Part shown: one piece after another, positions 8,996-18,226 of the stretch | Layout of the letters: each line of letters starts with the position of its first letter | How positions within the stretch are numbered: position 1 is the stretch's first letter | Assembly (NCBI GenBank): GCA_963816315.1 | Contig: CAWFJZ010000032.1 | Location: 186,001 to 250,000 of the forward strand | Source: CADEEN01 sp963816315 | GTDB lineage: Bacteria; Pseudomonadota; Gammaproteobacteria; Burkholderiales; Burkholderiaceae_C | Length of the DNA stretch: 64,000 nucleotides | Direction of reading: 5' to 3' | The notes under the pieces: generated by a model | The model's input: only the letters and a program-made list of their open reading frames with translations | The model's database searches: none | Told to the model about the DNA's origin: nothing | Position numbers and translations under genes: made by a program

Positions 8996-9985
8996 CAGAT
9001 GACCTTGGCGCGCATCAGGTCGTTCGAATTGAACGCGCCGACGAGCACGCCGCTGTCATCGACGACCAGCATGCAGTTGATCTTGAACTGCTCCATCACA
9101 TCGGCCGCCTCGGCCGCCAGGCGGTCGGCGCGGATCGTGCGCGGGTTGGCGTGCATCACCTCGCCCGCGCGGATGTTGCGCAGGTCGATGCCTTTTTCGA
9201 TCAGGCGGCGCAAGTCGCCGTCGGTGAAGACGCCGATCGGTCGGCCGCTGTCGTCGATGACTGCGGTTGCGCCGAGGCCCTTGCCGCCCATCTCGCGCAG
9301 CATGTCCGTGAACGCGGTCTCGGGCGCGACGCGCGGCACCAGCGCGTCCTTGCGCATCAGGTCGCGCACATGCACCAGCAGCTTGCGGCCGAGCGCGCCG
9401 CCGGGGTGCGAGCGCGCGAAGTCGCCTTCCTCGAAGCCGCGCGCGTCGAGCAGCGCCACCGCGAGTGCGTCGCCGAGGGCCATCTGCGTGGTCGTGCTCG
9501 CCGTCGGCGCGAGGTTGAGCGGGCAGGCCTCCTGCTCGACGGTGGACAGCAGCACCGCATCGGCATGCTCGCCGAGCGTCGATTGCTGTTTGCCGGTGAT
9601 GGCGATCAGCGGCACATGCGCGCGCTTCAAGACCGGCAGCAGCACGTTCAATTCATCGCTCTCGCCGGAGTTGGAGATTGCGATCACGACATCGGCCGCG
9701 GTGACCATGCCCAGGTCGCCGTGGCTGGCCTCGGCCGGGTGCACGAACATCGCCGGTGTGCCGGTGGAAGCCAGCGTGGCCGCGATCTTGCGGCCGACAT
9801 GGCCGCTCTTGCCCATGCCCATGACGACGACGCGCCCGCGGCTCGCGAGAATGGTCTGCACGGCCTGCGTGAAGCTCGCCGACAACCGCGCCTTGGCGCC
9901 GATCAACGCCTGCGGCTTCGATGTCGAGCGTGCGCGCGGCGAGGGCGAGGGCGCGGTCGGCGTCGAATGGAGCGGCTTCGGGCAT
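8995..9985 (-). CDS. kdsD: D-arabinose 5-phosphate isomerase KdsD (one frame break)
   Basis: Converts ribulose 5-phosphate to arabinose 5-phosphate, the first step to Kdo. An N-terminal SIS domain (about residues 35-170, with VVMGMGKSGHVGRKIAATLA and SNSGESDELNVLLP) is followed by two CBS domains (about 205-329). The N-terminal 25 residues, MPEAAPFDADRAL onward, are in another frame. One surplus C near 9914 explains this, and the corrected protein has 329 residues, normal for the family. ATG 9985 is preferred to the adjacent in-frame GTG. Confidence 0.87.
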
Positions 9986-10053
9986 CACGTCTCGTGTTCT
10001 ACTGACAGTCGATTCTAGGCTTCAGGCATGCGCCCATTTTTCAATCGACGCTG

Positions 10054-12053
10054 ATGGCCTCGACCCTCGAACTCGTGCTGCTGTACCTCGTCGCCGCCGT
10101 GCTCGGCGTCGTCGTTTGCCGCTCGCTCAAACTGCCGCCGATGCTCGGCTACCTCGTCGTCGGCGTGCTGATCGGCCCGAACGCGCTGGCGCTGGCCAAG
10201 GACTCGGCCGCGGTGCAGTACCTGGCCGAGTTCGGCGTCGTCTTTCTGATGTTCGTCATCGGCCTCGAATTCAACTTGCCGAAGCTGCGCGCGATGCGCT
10301 CGCTGGTCTTCGGCCTCGGCTTGTCGCAGGTGACGTTGACGATCGCCGGCGCGGTCATCGGCAACGGCCTGTTGATCTGGCTGTTCGACTTCACGGCGCG
10401 CTCGTGGGAGCTCAGTTACGCCGGCGCGCTCGTGCTCGGCAGCGCGTTTGCGATGTCGTCCACCGCCATCGTCGTCAAGCTGATGGCCGAGCGGCTCGAA
10501 CTCGAGATCGGATCACGGCCGGCGCGTCATGGGCGTGCTGCTGTTCCAGGATCTGGCCGTCGTGCCGCTGTTGGTGTTGATTCCCGCGCTCGGACAATCG
10601 GGCGGCGAGATGGCGGCCTCGCTCGGCTGGGCCGTCGTCAAGGCCACCGCGCTGCTCGGCCTGCTGCTCACCGGCGGCCGGCAGGCGATGCGCTGGTGGC
10701 TGACGCTGGTGGCGCGGCGCAAGAGCGAAGAGCTGTTCGTGTTGAACCTGCTGCTGGTGACGCTGGGCCTGGCCTGGCTGACGGAACATGCCGGCTTGTC
10801 GCTGGCGCTCGGTGCCTTCGTTGCCGGCATGCTGGTGGCCGAGACCGAATACAAGCACCAGGTCGAGACCGACATCCGGCCGTTCCACGACGTGCTGCTC
10901 GGCCTGTTCTTCATCACCATCGGCATGAAGCTCGATTGGCGGCCGGTGGCGGACCAGTGGTTTCTCGTCCTGCTGCTCACACTCGCGCCGGTGGTCGCCA
11001 AGTTCATGCTCGTCGCGCTGCTTGGCGCGCGGCTTCGGCGCCGCGCCGGGCACGGCGCTGCGCACCGGCTTGTACCTTGCGCAGGCGGGCGAGTTCGGCT
11101 TCGTGCTGCTGACGCTCGGCGCCGACGGCGGCCTGGTCGCGCCGCAATGGATGAGCCCGGTGCTGGCGAGCATGGTGCTGTCGATGATCGCCACGCCGTT
11201 CATCGTCATGTACAGCAACCGCATCGTCGCGCGCGTCAGTTCATCGGACTGGCTGATGCAATCGGTGGCGCTGACGACGATCGCCAAGAAGTCGATCGCC
11301 AACGAAGCTCACGTCATCATCTGCGGCTACGGCCGCAGCGGCCAGAACCTGGCGCGGTTGCTCGACGGCGAGCGCATCCCGTACATGGCGCTTGACCTCG
11401 ATCCGGACCGTGTTCGGCAAGCCGCCGCCGCCGGCCAGAGCGTGGTCTTCGGCGACGCGGCGCGGCTGCGCAGCCTGATGGCCGCCGGCCTGGCGCGCGC
11501 CAGCGCGGTCGTCGTGACCTACCCCGACACGGCCTCGGCGCTGAAGATCCTGCAGGTGGTGCGCTCGCATGCGCCGCAAGTGCCGGTGGTGGTGCGCACG
11601 GTCGATGACAGCGACCTCGACAAGTTGAAGTCCGCCGGCGCCACCGAGGTCGTGCCCGAAGCGATCGAGGGCTCGCTGATGCTGGCCAGCCAGACGCTGG
11701 CGCTGGTGGGGGTGCCGATGCGGCGCGTCATCCGCATCGCACGCGATGCGCGCGACGCGCGCTACAGCCTGCTGCGCGGCTACTTCCACGGCGCCGACGA
11801 CGACACGGTCGAAGAGTTGCAGCAGGCACGCCTGGCCAGCGTCACGCTGCCGACGGCCGCGCCCTGCCTTGGCCGGCCGCTGGCCGACCAGGCACTGCAC
11901 GCGGTCGGCGTGCACGTGGTCTCGGTGCGACGCGCCAGCGGGCCGGTGCACGAGGCCAATGACGCGCTGACGCTCGAAGCCGGGGACACCTTGGTGCTGT
12001 CGGGGTTGCCCGAGGCGCTGGCGCTGGCCGAGCAAAAGCTGTTGCATGCTTGA
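10054..12053 (+). CDS. kefB: KefB-like monovalent cation:proton antiporter (two frame breaks)
   Basis: CPA2-family antiporter with about 12 membrane helices and a C-terminal TrkA-N (RCK) NAD-binding domain starting at HVIICGYGRSGQNLARLL, followed by a TrkA-C-like end. Helix 1 region GVVVCRSLKLPPMLGYLVVGVLIGP is typical of KefB/KefC. The frame breaks near 10510 (ELEIDHGRRVMG after correction) and near 11022 (LVALLARGFGAAPG). Both are repaired by deleting one base, giving 665 residues. The family usually exports K+ in response to electrophiles. The start codon is 68 bases from the divergent kdsD. Confidence 0.85.
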
Positions 12054-12058
12054 AGCCG

Positions 12059-12610
12059 ATGATGAAGCTGTCGCGCCGCCGCGCCCTCGCTGTGCTCTTG
12101 GCCGCCGCGGCGCCTGCGCACGCGCGCGCTGCGGGCGGGCCGGTGCTGCTGATGCGTCACGCGCAAACCGATCCCGGCGTCGGCGACCCACCGGGTTTCG
12201 TGCTGGGGCGCTGCGCGACGCAGCGCAACCTGTCGCCCGAAGGGCGCGCGCAAGCGCGAGCGTTCGGCGCCACGCTGGCGACGCTCGGCCTGCGGCCGAC
12301 AGCGCTGCGCTCGAGCCGCTGGTGCCGTTGCCTGCACACGGCCGATGAAGTGGCGCAGGGCCTGGGTCGGGTTGCAGCGACCGAAGCCTGGCCCGCGCTC
12401 GACTCTTTCTTCGACGAGCGAGAGCGCGAGCCGCAGCAGACCGCGCTGCTGCGTGCGCGCCTCTCAACGTTGCGCGGGCCCGGCTTCGAGCTGTGGGTCT
12501 CGCACCAGGTGAACATCAGCGCTTTCGTTGGTGCAACAACACAGATGGGCCAGGCGCTGTGGATCAACCGGCGCGCCGATGGCAGCATCGCGGCCACGCC
12601 GTTCGCATGA
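12059..12610 (+). CDS. Histidine phosphatase family protein, exported
   Basis: About 183 residues. It begins with a twin-arginine-like signal (MKLSRRRALAVLLAAAAP) and contains the catalytic LMRHAQTDPG (RHG-type) motif, then NLSPEGRAQARAFG and SSRWCRCLHTADEV, as in phosphoglycerate-mutase-like phosphatases. ATG 12059 or 12062 fits the signal peptide better than the TTG at 12050 that overlaps the antiporter stop. The second catalytic histidine region is visible near the end (WVSHQVNISAF). Substrate unknown. It probably belongs to the antiporter transcript. Confidence 0.78.
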   Translation: MMKLSRRRALAVLLAAAAPAHARAAGGPVLLMRHAQTDPGVGDPPGFVLGRCATQRNLSPEGRAQARAFGATLATLGLRPTALRSSRWCRCLHTADEVAQGLGRVAATEAWPALDSFFDEREREPQQTALLRARLSTLRGPGFELWVSHQVNISAFVGATTQMGQALWINRRADGSIAATPFA

Positions 12611-12622
12611 AGGATCCGCCGC

Positions 12623-13186
12623 ATGCACCCCAAGCCCAGCGCCATCACCGACCCGCCGGCCTACATCCGCGAGCGCATTCGCACGGTGCCCGACTGGCCC
12701 GAGCGCGGTGTGCTGTTCCGCGACATCACACCGCTGCTGTCCGACCCGAAGGTCTTTCGCGTGCTGATCGACCAGTTCGTGCACCGTTATTTCGACACCC
12801 ACCCGGACGCGGTGGCCGGCCTGGACGCGCGCGGCTTCATCATCGGCGCGGTGCTGGCGCATGAGCTCGGCGTCGGCTTCATCCCGATCCGCAAGAAGGG
12901 CAAGCTTCCGTTCAAGACGGTCGAAGAAAGCTACGAGCTCGAGTACGGCAGCGCCACGGTGGAAATGCACGCCGACGCGGTGCGCCCCGGCGAGCGCGTG
13001 CTGCTGCTCGACGATCTGATCGCCACCGGCGGCACGATGATGGCCGGGCACCGGCTGCTGGAGCGGCTCGGCGCGACCGTCATCGAGGGCGCGGCGATCG
13101 TCGATCTGCCCGAACTCGGCGGGTCACAGAAGTTGCGCTCGGCCGGGCTGCCGATCTTCACGCTGGTGAATTTCGAAGGCCACTGA
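12623..13186 (+). CDS. apt: Adenine phosphoribosyltransferase
   Basis: A 187-residue purine salvage enzyme converting adenine and PRPP to AMP. It has the N-terminal PDWPERGVLFRDITPLLSD block at about residues 17-35, GLDARGFIIG at about 68 and the PRPP-binding motif VLLLDDLIATGGTM at about 126-139. Length is normal. It starts 12 bases after the histidine phosphatase stop. Confidence 0.95.
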   Translation: MHPKPSAITDPPAYIRERIRTVPDWPERGVLFRDITPLLSDPKVFRVLIDQFVHRYFDTHPDAVAGLDARGFIIGAVLAHELGVGFIPIRKKGKLPFKTVEESYELEYGSATVEMHADAVRPGERVLLLDDLIATGGTMMAGHRLLERLGATVIEGAAIVDLPELGGSQKLRSAGLPIFTLVNFEGH

Positions 13187-13671
13187 GGCCGCAAGCGCAC
13201 TCGGCCGCAACTGACGGCTTGCCCCATCTCGATGTTGGCGCGCATGCGCACGCCCATCAGCGCCGCCGCAGCGCGCACGAGCTCGAGCGTCAGCGAAGGG
13301 TTGCGCGCCGCCAGCTCTTCATAGCGCGGGCCGCGCAGCGCCCAGACGACGCAATTCCCCATCGCTTCGACATTGGCCATGCGCGGCTGGTCACTGAACA
13401 GCCCGGCCTCGCCGACGACCGATCCTGCGCGCAGGATCGACAGCCGTCCGCCGCTCTTCGGCGGCTGCACGAAGACTTGCAAGGTCCCGCTTTCGAGCAG
13501 GTACATCGTGCGGTCGTGTTCGCCCTGCTTGACCAGCAGATCGCCGCCGCGCACTTCGTGCCGCGTCAGAAAGGCTTCGAACATGCGCCACTGATCCGGC
13601 GTGAAGCGCGGCTTGAAGGCGTCCGGGGCGTTGAGCGATTGAACGGCGTCGTGAAGGGTCTGGATGGCCAT
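12931..13671 (-). CDS. Cyclic-nucleotide-binding-domain protein; 3' end uncertain
   Basis: From ATG 13671 (MAIQTLHDAVQ) the first 155 residues form a cyclic-nucleotide-binding beta-roll: RHEVRGGDLLVKQGEHDRTMYLLESG, GSVVGEAGLFSDQPRMANVEA and VVWALRG. No DNA-binding HTH is seen. The frame stays open a further 90 codons antisense to apt, as far as 12931. That tail looks like non-coding antisense, so the true end is probably near 13210 and lost by a single-base error, although I could not find a convincing stop. It may be a small regulatory CNB protein. Confidence 0.65.
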   Translation of the reverse strand: MAIQTLHDAVQSLNAPDAFKPRFTPDQWRMFEAFLTRHEVRGGDLLVKQGEHDRTMYLLESGTLQVFVQPPKSGGRLSILRAGSVVGEAGLFSDQPRMANVEAMGNCVVWALRGPRYEELAARNPSLTLELVRAAAALMGVRMRANIEMGQAVSCGRVRLRPQWPSKFTSVKIGSPAERNFCDPPSSGRSTIAAPSMTVAPSRSSSRCPAIIVPPVAIRSSSSSTRSPGRTASACISTVALPYSSS

Positions 13672-13813
13672 GGCGTTCTTCGGTGCGGGACTGCCGATGG
13701 TGGCAGGCTGGCCCTGCCTCTTCAACCGCGCAGGCGTGGGATGGCGCGCGGCCGTGAGCAACCTTCGCGCTGCGCGCTGCGGTCTGTCATCGCTTCGGGG
13801 CGGCCGGGCGCGC

Positions 13814-15224
13814 TCACTTCCCTATGCAGAAGCGGCCGAATATCTCACCGAGCAAGGCGTCGGCACTCCAGCGGCCGGTGATCTCGCCGAGCGCGTGGTG
13901 GGCCAGGCGCAGCTCTTCGGCCAGCAGGTCGAGCGCAGCGTCGGCGCGCGCGGCCAGCGCCTGCGCGGCGGCAACATGCTCCTGCGTGCGCCGCAGCGCC
14001 TGCACGTGGCGCGTGCGGGCGATGAAGACATCGCCTTGCGGGCTGGCGTGCCACCCGGCGCGCTCCAGCAGCGCGCGGCGCAACTCGGGCAGACCGGCGC
14101 CGGTGAGCGCGGAAATGCGCAAGCCCGCGGCCGGCGCAGCCGCGTTCGACGCGTCGCTCTTGTTGAAGACGTGCAGCAGCCGCGCCGGATCGCCCAGCCG
14201 CGCCTGCACCGCGCTTTCACCGGCTTCATAGTCGGCAAGGCCGGCACGCGTCAGGTCATGCAGGAAGATCACCGCGTCGGCGTTGTCGATCTCGCGCCAG
14301 CTGCGCGCGATGCCCAGGCGCTCGACTTCATCGCTCAGGCTCGCGTAGGCCGGCGGTGTCGATCACATGCACCGGCACGCCTTCGATCTGGATCGTCTGG
14401 CCGATCTTGTCGCGCGTCGTGCCGGGCACCGCCGTGACGATCGCCAGTTCCGCGCCGGCCAGCGCGTTGAGCAGCGAGCTTTTGCCGACGTTGGGCTGGC
14501 CGGCGAGCACGACCGTCATGCCCTCGGACAGCAGCGCGCCCTGGCGCGTGCGGTCGAGCACGCGTTCGATGTCGGCCGCGATCGCCGCCAGCCGGCCGTT
14601 GGCGTCGGCCTTCTGCAGGAAGTCGATCTCTTCTTCGGGGAAGTCGAGCGTGGCTTCGACCAGCGTGCGCAAGCCGATCAGCGCTTGAGCCAACGCATCG
14701 ACTTCGCGCGACAGCGCGCCCGCCAGCGAGCGCGAGGCCGAGCGCGCCGCCGCTTCGGTGTTGGCGTCGATCAGGTCGGCCACAGCCTCGGCCTGCGCCA
14801 GGTCGAGCTTGCCGTTGAGAAAGGCGCGCAGCGTGAACTCGCCGGGTTGCGCAATGCGCAGGTAGGGCGCGACCGCCTGGCCGCTGGCGGCGTCGGTCTG
14901 CGCCGCAGCTTCGAGACAGCGCGCGAGCAGCAGTTGCAGCACAACCGGGCCGCCGTGCGCTTGCAGCTCGAGCACGTCTTCGCCGGTGTACGAGTGCGGC
15001 GCGGGGAAGAACAGCGCCAAGCCCTGGTCGATGGCCGCGCCCTGCGCATCGCGCAGCGGCCCGTAGTGCGCGACGCGCGGCGTCAGCGTGCGGCCGGTGA
15101 GGGTCTGCGCCAGCGCGGCGAGGTGCTTGCCCGAGACCCGAACGATGCCGACCGCGCCGCGGCCGGGCGCAGTGGCGACGGCGGCGATCGGGTCGTCGGG
15201 GTGCTCGGAAAAGGCAGAAGGCAC
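13814..15224 (-). CDS. mnmE: tRNA modification GTPase MnmE (one frame break)
   Basis: With MnmG it makes the cmnm5U34 tRNA wobble modification. The N-terminal tetrahydrofolate-binding domain starts DPIAAVATAPGRGAVGIVRVSG. The G domain has P-loop GQPNVGKSS, G3 DTAGLR and a helical end with the diagnostic C-terminal FCIGK (C-x-G-K). The frame breaks near 14340 just after DTAGLR. Deleting one base restores GLRDLSDEVERLGIARS and 469 residues in all. The start is a GTG at 15222-15224, which lies inside a 12-bp hairpin arm. Confidence 0.92.
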
Positions 15225-15252
15225 CGGGTGATTGTCATCGCCCGGTGCCTTC
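15217..15252 (-). promoter_or_regulatory. 12-bp perfect inverted repeat over the mnmE start
   Basis: GAAGGCACCGGG at 15217-15228 is the exact reverse complement of CCCGGTGCCTTC at 15241-15252, separated by 12 bases. Read on the minus strand the hairpin is followed by TGCCTTTTCC, so it could end a transcript coming from yidC, or mask the mnmE GTG start, which sits in one arm. On the plus strand its loop carries the TTGTCA of a candidate promoter. Confidence 0.55.
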
Positions 15253-15261
15253 GTCTCGAAT
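15232..15261 (+). promoter_or_regulatory. Candidate sigma-70 promoter for the yidC-mnmE intergenic RNA
   Basis: TTGTCA (15232-15237, 5 of 6 to TTGACA) and TCGAAT (15256-15261, 4 of 6 to TATAAT) with an 18-base spacer, on the plus strand. A start around 15267-15269 would coincide with the first G of the closing stem of the structured element downstream. Moderate match only. Confidence 0.35.
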
Positions 15262-15266
15262 GGCGC

Positions 15267-15402
15267 GGGGGGAGTTGAATCCGTCCTCCCGAGCCGGCGT
15301 CTGCGCCCTTGTTGTCGAGCCGCGCCGGGTCATCCCCGCATGTCTGCATGGTCGCCGCAAGCCCGGCGCGGAGGAACCCCCCGGACGCGGCATCTCCCCC
15401 TA
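15267..15402 (+). ncRNA. Structured intergenic RNA candidate, possibly 6S-like
   Basis: The yidC-mnmE gap can fold into one long rod. GGGGGAG (15268-15274) pairs with CTCCCCC (15394-15400), CGTCC (15282-15286) with GGACG (15383-15387), and CCGCGCCGGG (15320-15329) with CCCGGCGCGG (15362-15371), leaving asymmetric internal loops. A closing stem, a large bubble and a terminal stem are the layout of 6S RNA. The 3' end GCGGCATCTCC resembles the 3' end of E. coli 6S RNA. It is shorter than usual (about 136 versus 180 nt) and not in the usual gene context, so the identity is tentative. Strand is chosen from the promoter candidate. Confidence 0.4.
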
Positions 15403-15434
15403 GGACGTGACGTTCACACGCAAACCCGCATTGT

Positions 15435-17126
15435 TCATTTCACACCGAGTTGGCGGTTGATCCACCACTGCTGCGCGATCGACAGGATGTTGTTCGTCAG
15501 CCAGTACAGCACCAGGCCGGCGGGGAAGAAGAAGAACATGACGCCGAAGATCAGCGGCATCATCCACATCATCTTGGCCTGCATCGGATCGGCCGGCGCC
15601 GGCTGCAGCCAGACCTGGAACAGCGACGACAGCGTCATCAGCAGCGGCAGCACGAAGAACGGGTCGGGCGCCGACAGGTCGTGGATCCAGGCGATCCACG
15701 GCGCGTTGCGCATCTCCACCGATGACAGCAGCACCCAGTACAGGGCGATGAAGAACGGCATCTGCGCCACGATCGGCAGGCAGCCGCCGAGCGGGTTGAC
15801 CTTTTCCTCGCGGTAGATGCGCATCATCTCCTGCTGCATCAACTGCGGCTTGTCCTTGTAGCGCTCGCGCATGTCGGTGATGCGCGGCGCCAGCGCCTTC
15901 ATCTTGCCCATCGAGCGGTAGGCGCTGGCGTTGAGCCAGTAGAAGGCGATCTTCAGCAGCACCACCAGCGCCACGATCGACCAGCCCCAGTTGTTGAGCA
16001 GCTTGTACAACTGGTCGAGCACCCAGAACAGCGGCTTGGCCAGCACGGTGAACCAACCATAGTCCTTGACCAGCTCGAGCCCGGGCGCCATCGCTTCGAG
16101 GTTCTTCTCTTCCTGCGGGCCGGCAAACAGCGTCGCCTCGTGGGCTTTGCTGGCGCCGGGCGCGAGCTCGCCCAGCGGCAGCACCATCTGCACCGCATAA
16201 AGGTTGTTGCCGACCTTCTGCGTGCGGAACTCGCGCGGCGTGCCGTCGGGCACCAGCCAAGCCGACGCGAAATAGTGCTGCACCATCGCCACCCAGCCGT
16301 CGTTGGCGGCGAGCACGTGGCCGGCCTTGCCCTTCTCGATGTCTTTGAAGTCGATCTTTTCGTACTTCTTGGCCTCGGTGTACACCGCCGGGCCGGTAAA
16401 GGTGAAGTACCACTTCGACTCGCCGCGCGCCGGGTTGCCGTCGCGCTCCAGGCCGAGGTAGAGCTGCGGCGTCACGGCCGCCGTGCCGTTGTTGATCAGT
16501 TCGTGCTTGACGCCGATCTGGTAGCTGCCGCGCTTGAAGGTGTAGGTCTTGGCGAGCTTGACGCCGCCTTCACCCAGCGATTCGAAGCGAACGGCGATCT
16601 CGTTGCTGCCGGCGGCCAGCGCCGTGGGGCCATCGACGCGCTTCATCGCGTTCCAGTGGTTGGGCAGCGTGACGCCGGGCTGCGCGGTGATGAGGCCGCT
16701 TTGCGCCTTGTACACGCGCTCGGTGCTGCGGTCGAAGAGCACGACCTTGCGCTGCCGGTCCTCGGCATCGGCCTGCTGCAGCAGCTCCAGGCGCACCAGA
16801 CTGGCGCCGACGCTGTCGAAAGTCGCCTTGACGAGATCGGTCGTGACGACGGTTTCTTCGCCGGCCGCTGTTGTGGCGGCCGGTGCAGCGGTCGTGGTCG
16901 TGGCCGCGGCTGCGCCGGGCACCGCCGCGGCGGCGGGGATGCCGGTCTGTGCCGCTGCCGTGGGCGCCGCTCCCGGCGCGGCCAGGGGCGGCGCACTGGC
17001 CGCAGCGCGAGGCGGCGTCGGCGAGAACCACGACGGCTGGCCGGTGTGCTTGTTCCAGGCGTCCCAAAGGAAAACCAGGGACATGGTGAACACCATCCAC
17101 AAGAGGGTGCGTCGGATGTCGGTCAT
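15435..17126 (-). CDS. yidC: Membrane protein insertase YidC
   Basis: A 563-residue inner-membrane insertase. It starts MTDIRRTLLWMVFTMSLVFLWDAW (TM1), followed by an Ala/Thr/Pro-rich linker, the periplasmic beta-sandwich P1 domain (about residues 100-345) and the conserved five-helix core: KPLFWVLDQLYKLLNNWGWSI, then LGGCLPIVAQMPFFIALYWVL and the C-terminal FFFFPAGLVLYWLTNN. Upstream in-frame codons are ignored because ATG 17126 overlaps the yidD stop by 4 bases. No frame break. Confidence 0.96.
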   Translation of the reverse strand: MTDIRRTLLWMVFTMSLVFLWDAWNKHTGQPSWFSPTPPRAAASAPPLAAPGAAPTAAAQTGIPAAAAVPGAAAATTTTAAPAATTAAGEETVVTTDLVKATFDSVGASLVRLELLQQADAEDRQRKVVLFDRSTERVYKAQSGLITAQPGVTLPNHWNAMKRVDGPTALAAGSNEIAVRFESLGEGGVKLAKTYTFKRGSYQIGVKHELINNGTAAVTPQLYLGLERDGNPARGESKWYFTFTGPAVYTEAKKYEKIDFKDIEKGKAGHVLAANDGWVAMVQHYFASAWLVPDGTPREFRTQKVGNNLYAVQMVLPLGELAPGASKAHEATLFAGPQEEKNLEAMAPGLELVKDYGWFTVLAKPLFWVLDQLYKLLNNWGWSIVALVVLLKIAFYWLNASAYRSMGKMKALAPRITDMRERYKDKPQLMQQEMMRIYREEKVNPLGGCLPIVAQMPFFIALYWVLLSSVEMRNAPWIAWIHDLSAPDPFFVLPLLMTLSSLFQVWLQPAPADPMQAKMMWMMPLIFGVMFFFFPAGLVLYWLTNNILSIAQQWWINRQLGVK

Positions 17127-17401
17127 GAAAAAAGGCTCTTGTGACTCTCGGAAGAAGGCGGCGGCGGCACCGGGTCGTGGCCGCCGTGGCACCAAGGATG
17201 GCAGCGCAACACGCGCCGCGCGGCCAAGTAAGCACCTGCTGCGGCACCATGCGCATCGATCGCGTCGAGGGCATAACGTGAGCAGGTCGGCTCGAAGCGG
17301 CAGGCGCTGCCGAGCCACGGACTGAGGAAGAAACGATAGGCGCGGATCGGCGCGGCCAGCAGGCGGCGCGGCCAGAGTGCCGGCGGGGTCGTTATCTTCA
17401 T
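17123..17401 (-). CDS. yidD: Membrane protein insertion efficiency factor YidD
   Basis: A 92-residue protein with the YidD signature: AYRFFLSPWLGSACRFEPTCSRYALDAI, including the conserved cysteines, and RRVLRCHPWCHGGHDPVP. It assists YidC-dependent insertion. It overlaps rnpA (ATGA at 17398-17401) and yidC (17123-17126), so the three are translationally coupled in the classical order. Confidence 0.95.
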   Translation of the reverse strand: MKITTPPALWPRRLLAAPIRAYRFFLSPWLGSACRFEPTCSRYALDAIDAHGAAAGAYLAARRVLRCHPWCHGGHDPVPPPPSSESHKSLFS

Positions 17402-17817
17402 CGCGCGGCCGCCCGTGCGAACAGCAGATCGAGTTCGGCGCGCACCACAGCGCGCAGCGCGTCGGAGGCGGCGCTCGGGAACTGCTGGCGGTCGAACGGA
17501 CCGCGCTGGCGAATCAGTAGCTGCCGCCCTGCCCAGCCGTCGAGGCGGCGGCGCAGGGCCTCGCGCATCTGGCGCTTGATCAGATGGCGTGTGGCGGCGC
17601 GTTTGGCGTGGCGCTTCGGCACGACCAGCGCCAAACCAAGCGGCGCAGTGAACACGGAAACAGAGTTATCCACAGATTCGGTCCGGTCTGGTGCGGCTTC
17701 GGTGGGTAACTCCTGCGCAACCGGCCGGTGCGGCGCGGCTTGCAGGACAAAGTGCGCCGTCTTGGCGAGGGTGGGGGCGGACAGCAGCGCTTTCAACGCG
17801 TCGCCGCCCAAAGCCAC
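17398..17817 (-). CDS. rnpA: Ribonuclease P protein component
   Basis: Small basic protein subunit of RNase P. Recognised by LGLALVVPKRHAKRAATRHLIKRQMREALRR, the RnpA signature with the conserved R-N/H-x-x-K/R-R core, and by its place between rpmH and yidD. The start is unclear: GTG 17817 gives 139 residues and places ALKALLSAPTLAKTAHFVL at the N-terminus as in other RnpA proteins. A Burkholderiales-style Ala/Pro-rich insertion follows. A perfect DnaA box lies inside its coding sequence. Confidence 0.88.
   Translation of the reverse strand: MALGGDALKALLSAPTLAKTAHFVLQAAPHRPVAQELPTEAAPDRTESVDNSVSVFTAPLGLALVVPKRHAKRAATRHLIKRQMREALRRRLDGWAGRQLLIRQRGPFDRQQFPSAASDALRAVVRAELDLLFARAAAR
17666..17674 (+). 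promoter_or_regulatory. DnaA box inside rnpA
   Basis: TTATCCACA, a perfect 9-mer DnaA box, within the rnpA coding sequence on the opposite strand. It is about 550 bases upstream of dnaA and part of a cluster of boxes in this region. Confidence 0.6.
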
Positions 17818-17885
17818 CCAAGGCCGTCCCGGCAGCCTCGGCCGCGGGCGGGCGGTCGTCGGCACGGCCGTGGCCGGCCGATCGC

Positions 17886-18020
17886 TCAGACAGCCAGGCG
17901 CTTGCGGCCCTTGGCGCGGCGCGCGTTGATCACGGCGCGGCCGCCGCGGGTCTTCATGCGGACGAGAAAGCCGTGGGTGCGGGCGCGACGCGTCTTCGAC
18001 GCTTGATAAGTACGTTTCAT
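17886..18020 (-). CDS. rpmH: 50S ribosomal protein L34
   Basis: A 44-residue basic protein. It starts MKRTYQASKTRRARTHGF and ends GRKRLAV; the internal MKTRGGRAVINARRAKGR is invariant in L34. ATG is at 18018-18020 and TGA at 17886-17888. It is the first gene of the rpmH-rnpA-yidD-yidC unit and is divergent from dnaA. Confidence 0.97.
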   Translation of the reverse strand: MKRTYQASKTRRARTHGFLVRMKTRGGRAVINARRAKGRKRLAV

Positions 18021-18157
18021 GAGTCAGTCCAGTTGGAGTGGGCAAGGCGCGCGGCGCGTTTGCGAAAAACCCGCGATTGCAGCACGAAGAGGATAGCCGG
18101 TCAACGACGACGGCCTCAAGACCTCCAGGGATGTCAAGGCCGGGCGCGTCCAAAAAC

Positions 18158-18166
18158 TGTGGATAA
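18158..18166 (-). promoter_or_regulatory. DnaA box upstream of dnaA
   Basis: TGTGGATAA on the plus strand (TTATCCACA on the minus), a perfect box 61 bases before the dnaA start. A near-match TTGTCCACA at 18219-18227 touches the dnaA ATG. Both could serve dnaA autoregulation or form part of the origin. Confidence 0.65.
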
Positions 18167-18226
18167 ACCGCTCGGCAGCACCCCGGCTGGACTACACTCG
18201 CGCCCGCTCCAAAAGAACTTGTCCAC

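Noticed and set aside
12931..13186. C-terminal extension of the cyclic-nucleotide-binding protein antisense to apt
   Set aside because: The extension lies entirely over apt with no domain and shows the Arg/Pro/Ser-rich composition of antisense frames in GC-rich DNA; it is more likely a missed stop.
15316..15380. tRNA or (permuted) tmRNA in the yidC-mnmE gap; on the minus strand GGCGCGG and CCGCGCC could pair as an acceptor stem and GATTCAACTCC looks like a T-arm
   Set aside because: No D-arm or anticodon arm folds between them, no CCA context fits, and no tag-peptide reading frame ending in ALAA was found. A simple rod-like fold explains the symmetry better.
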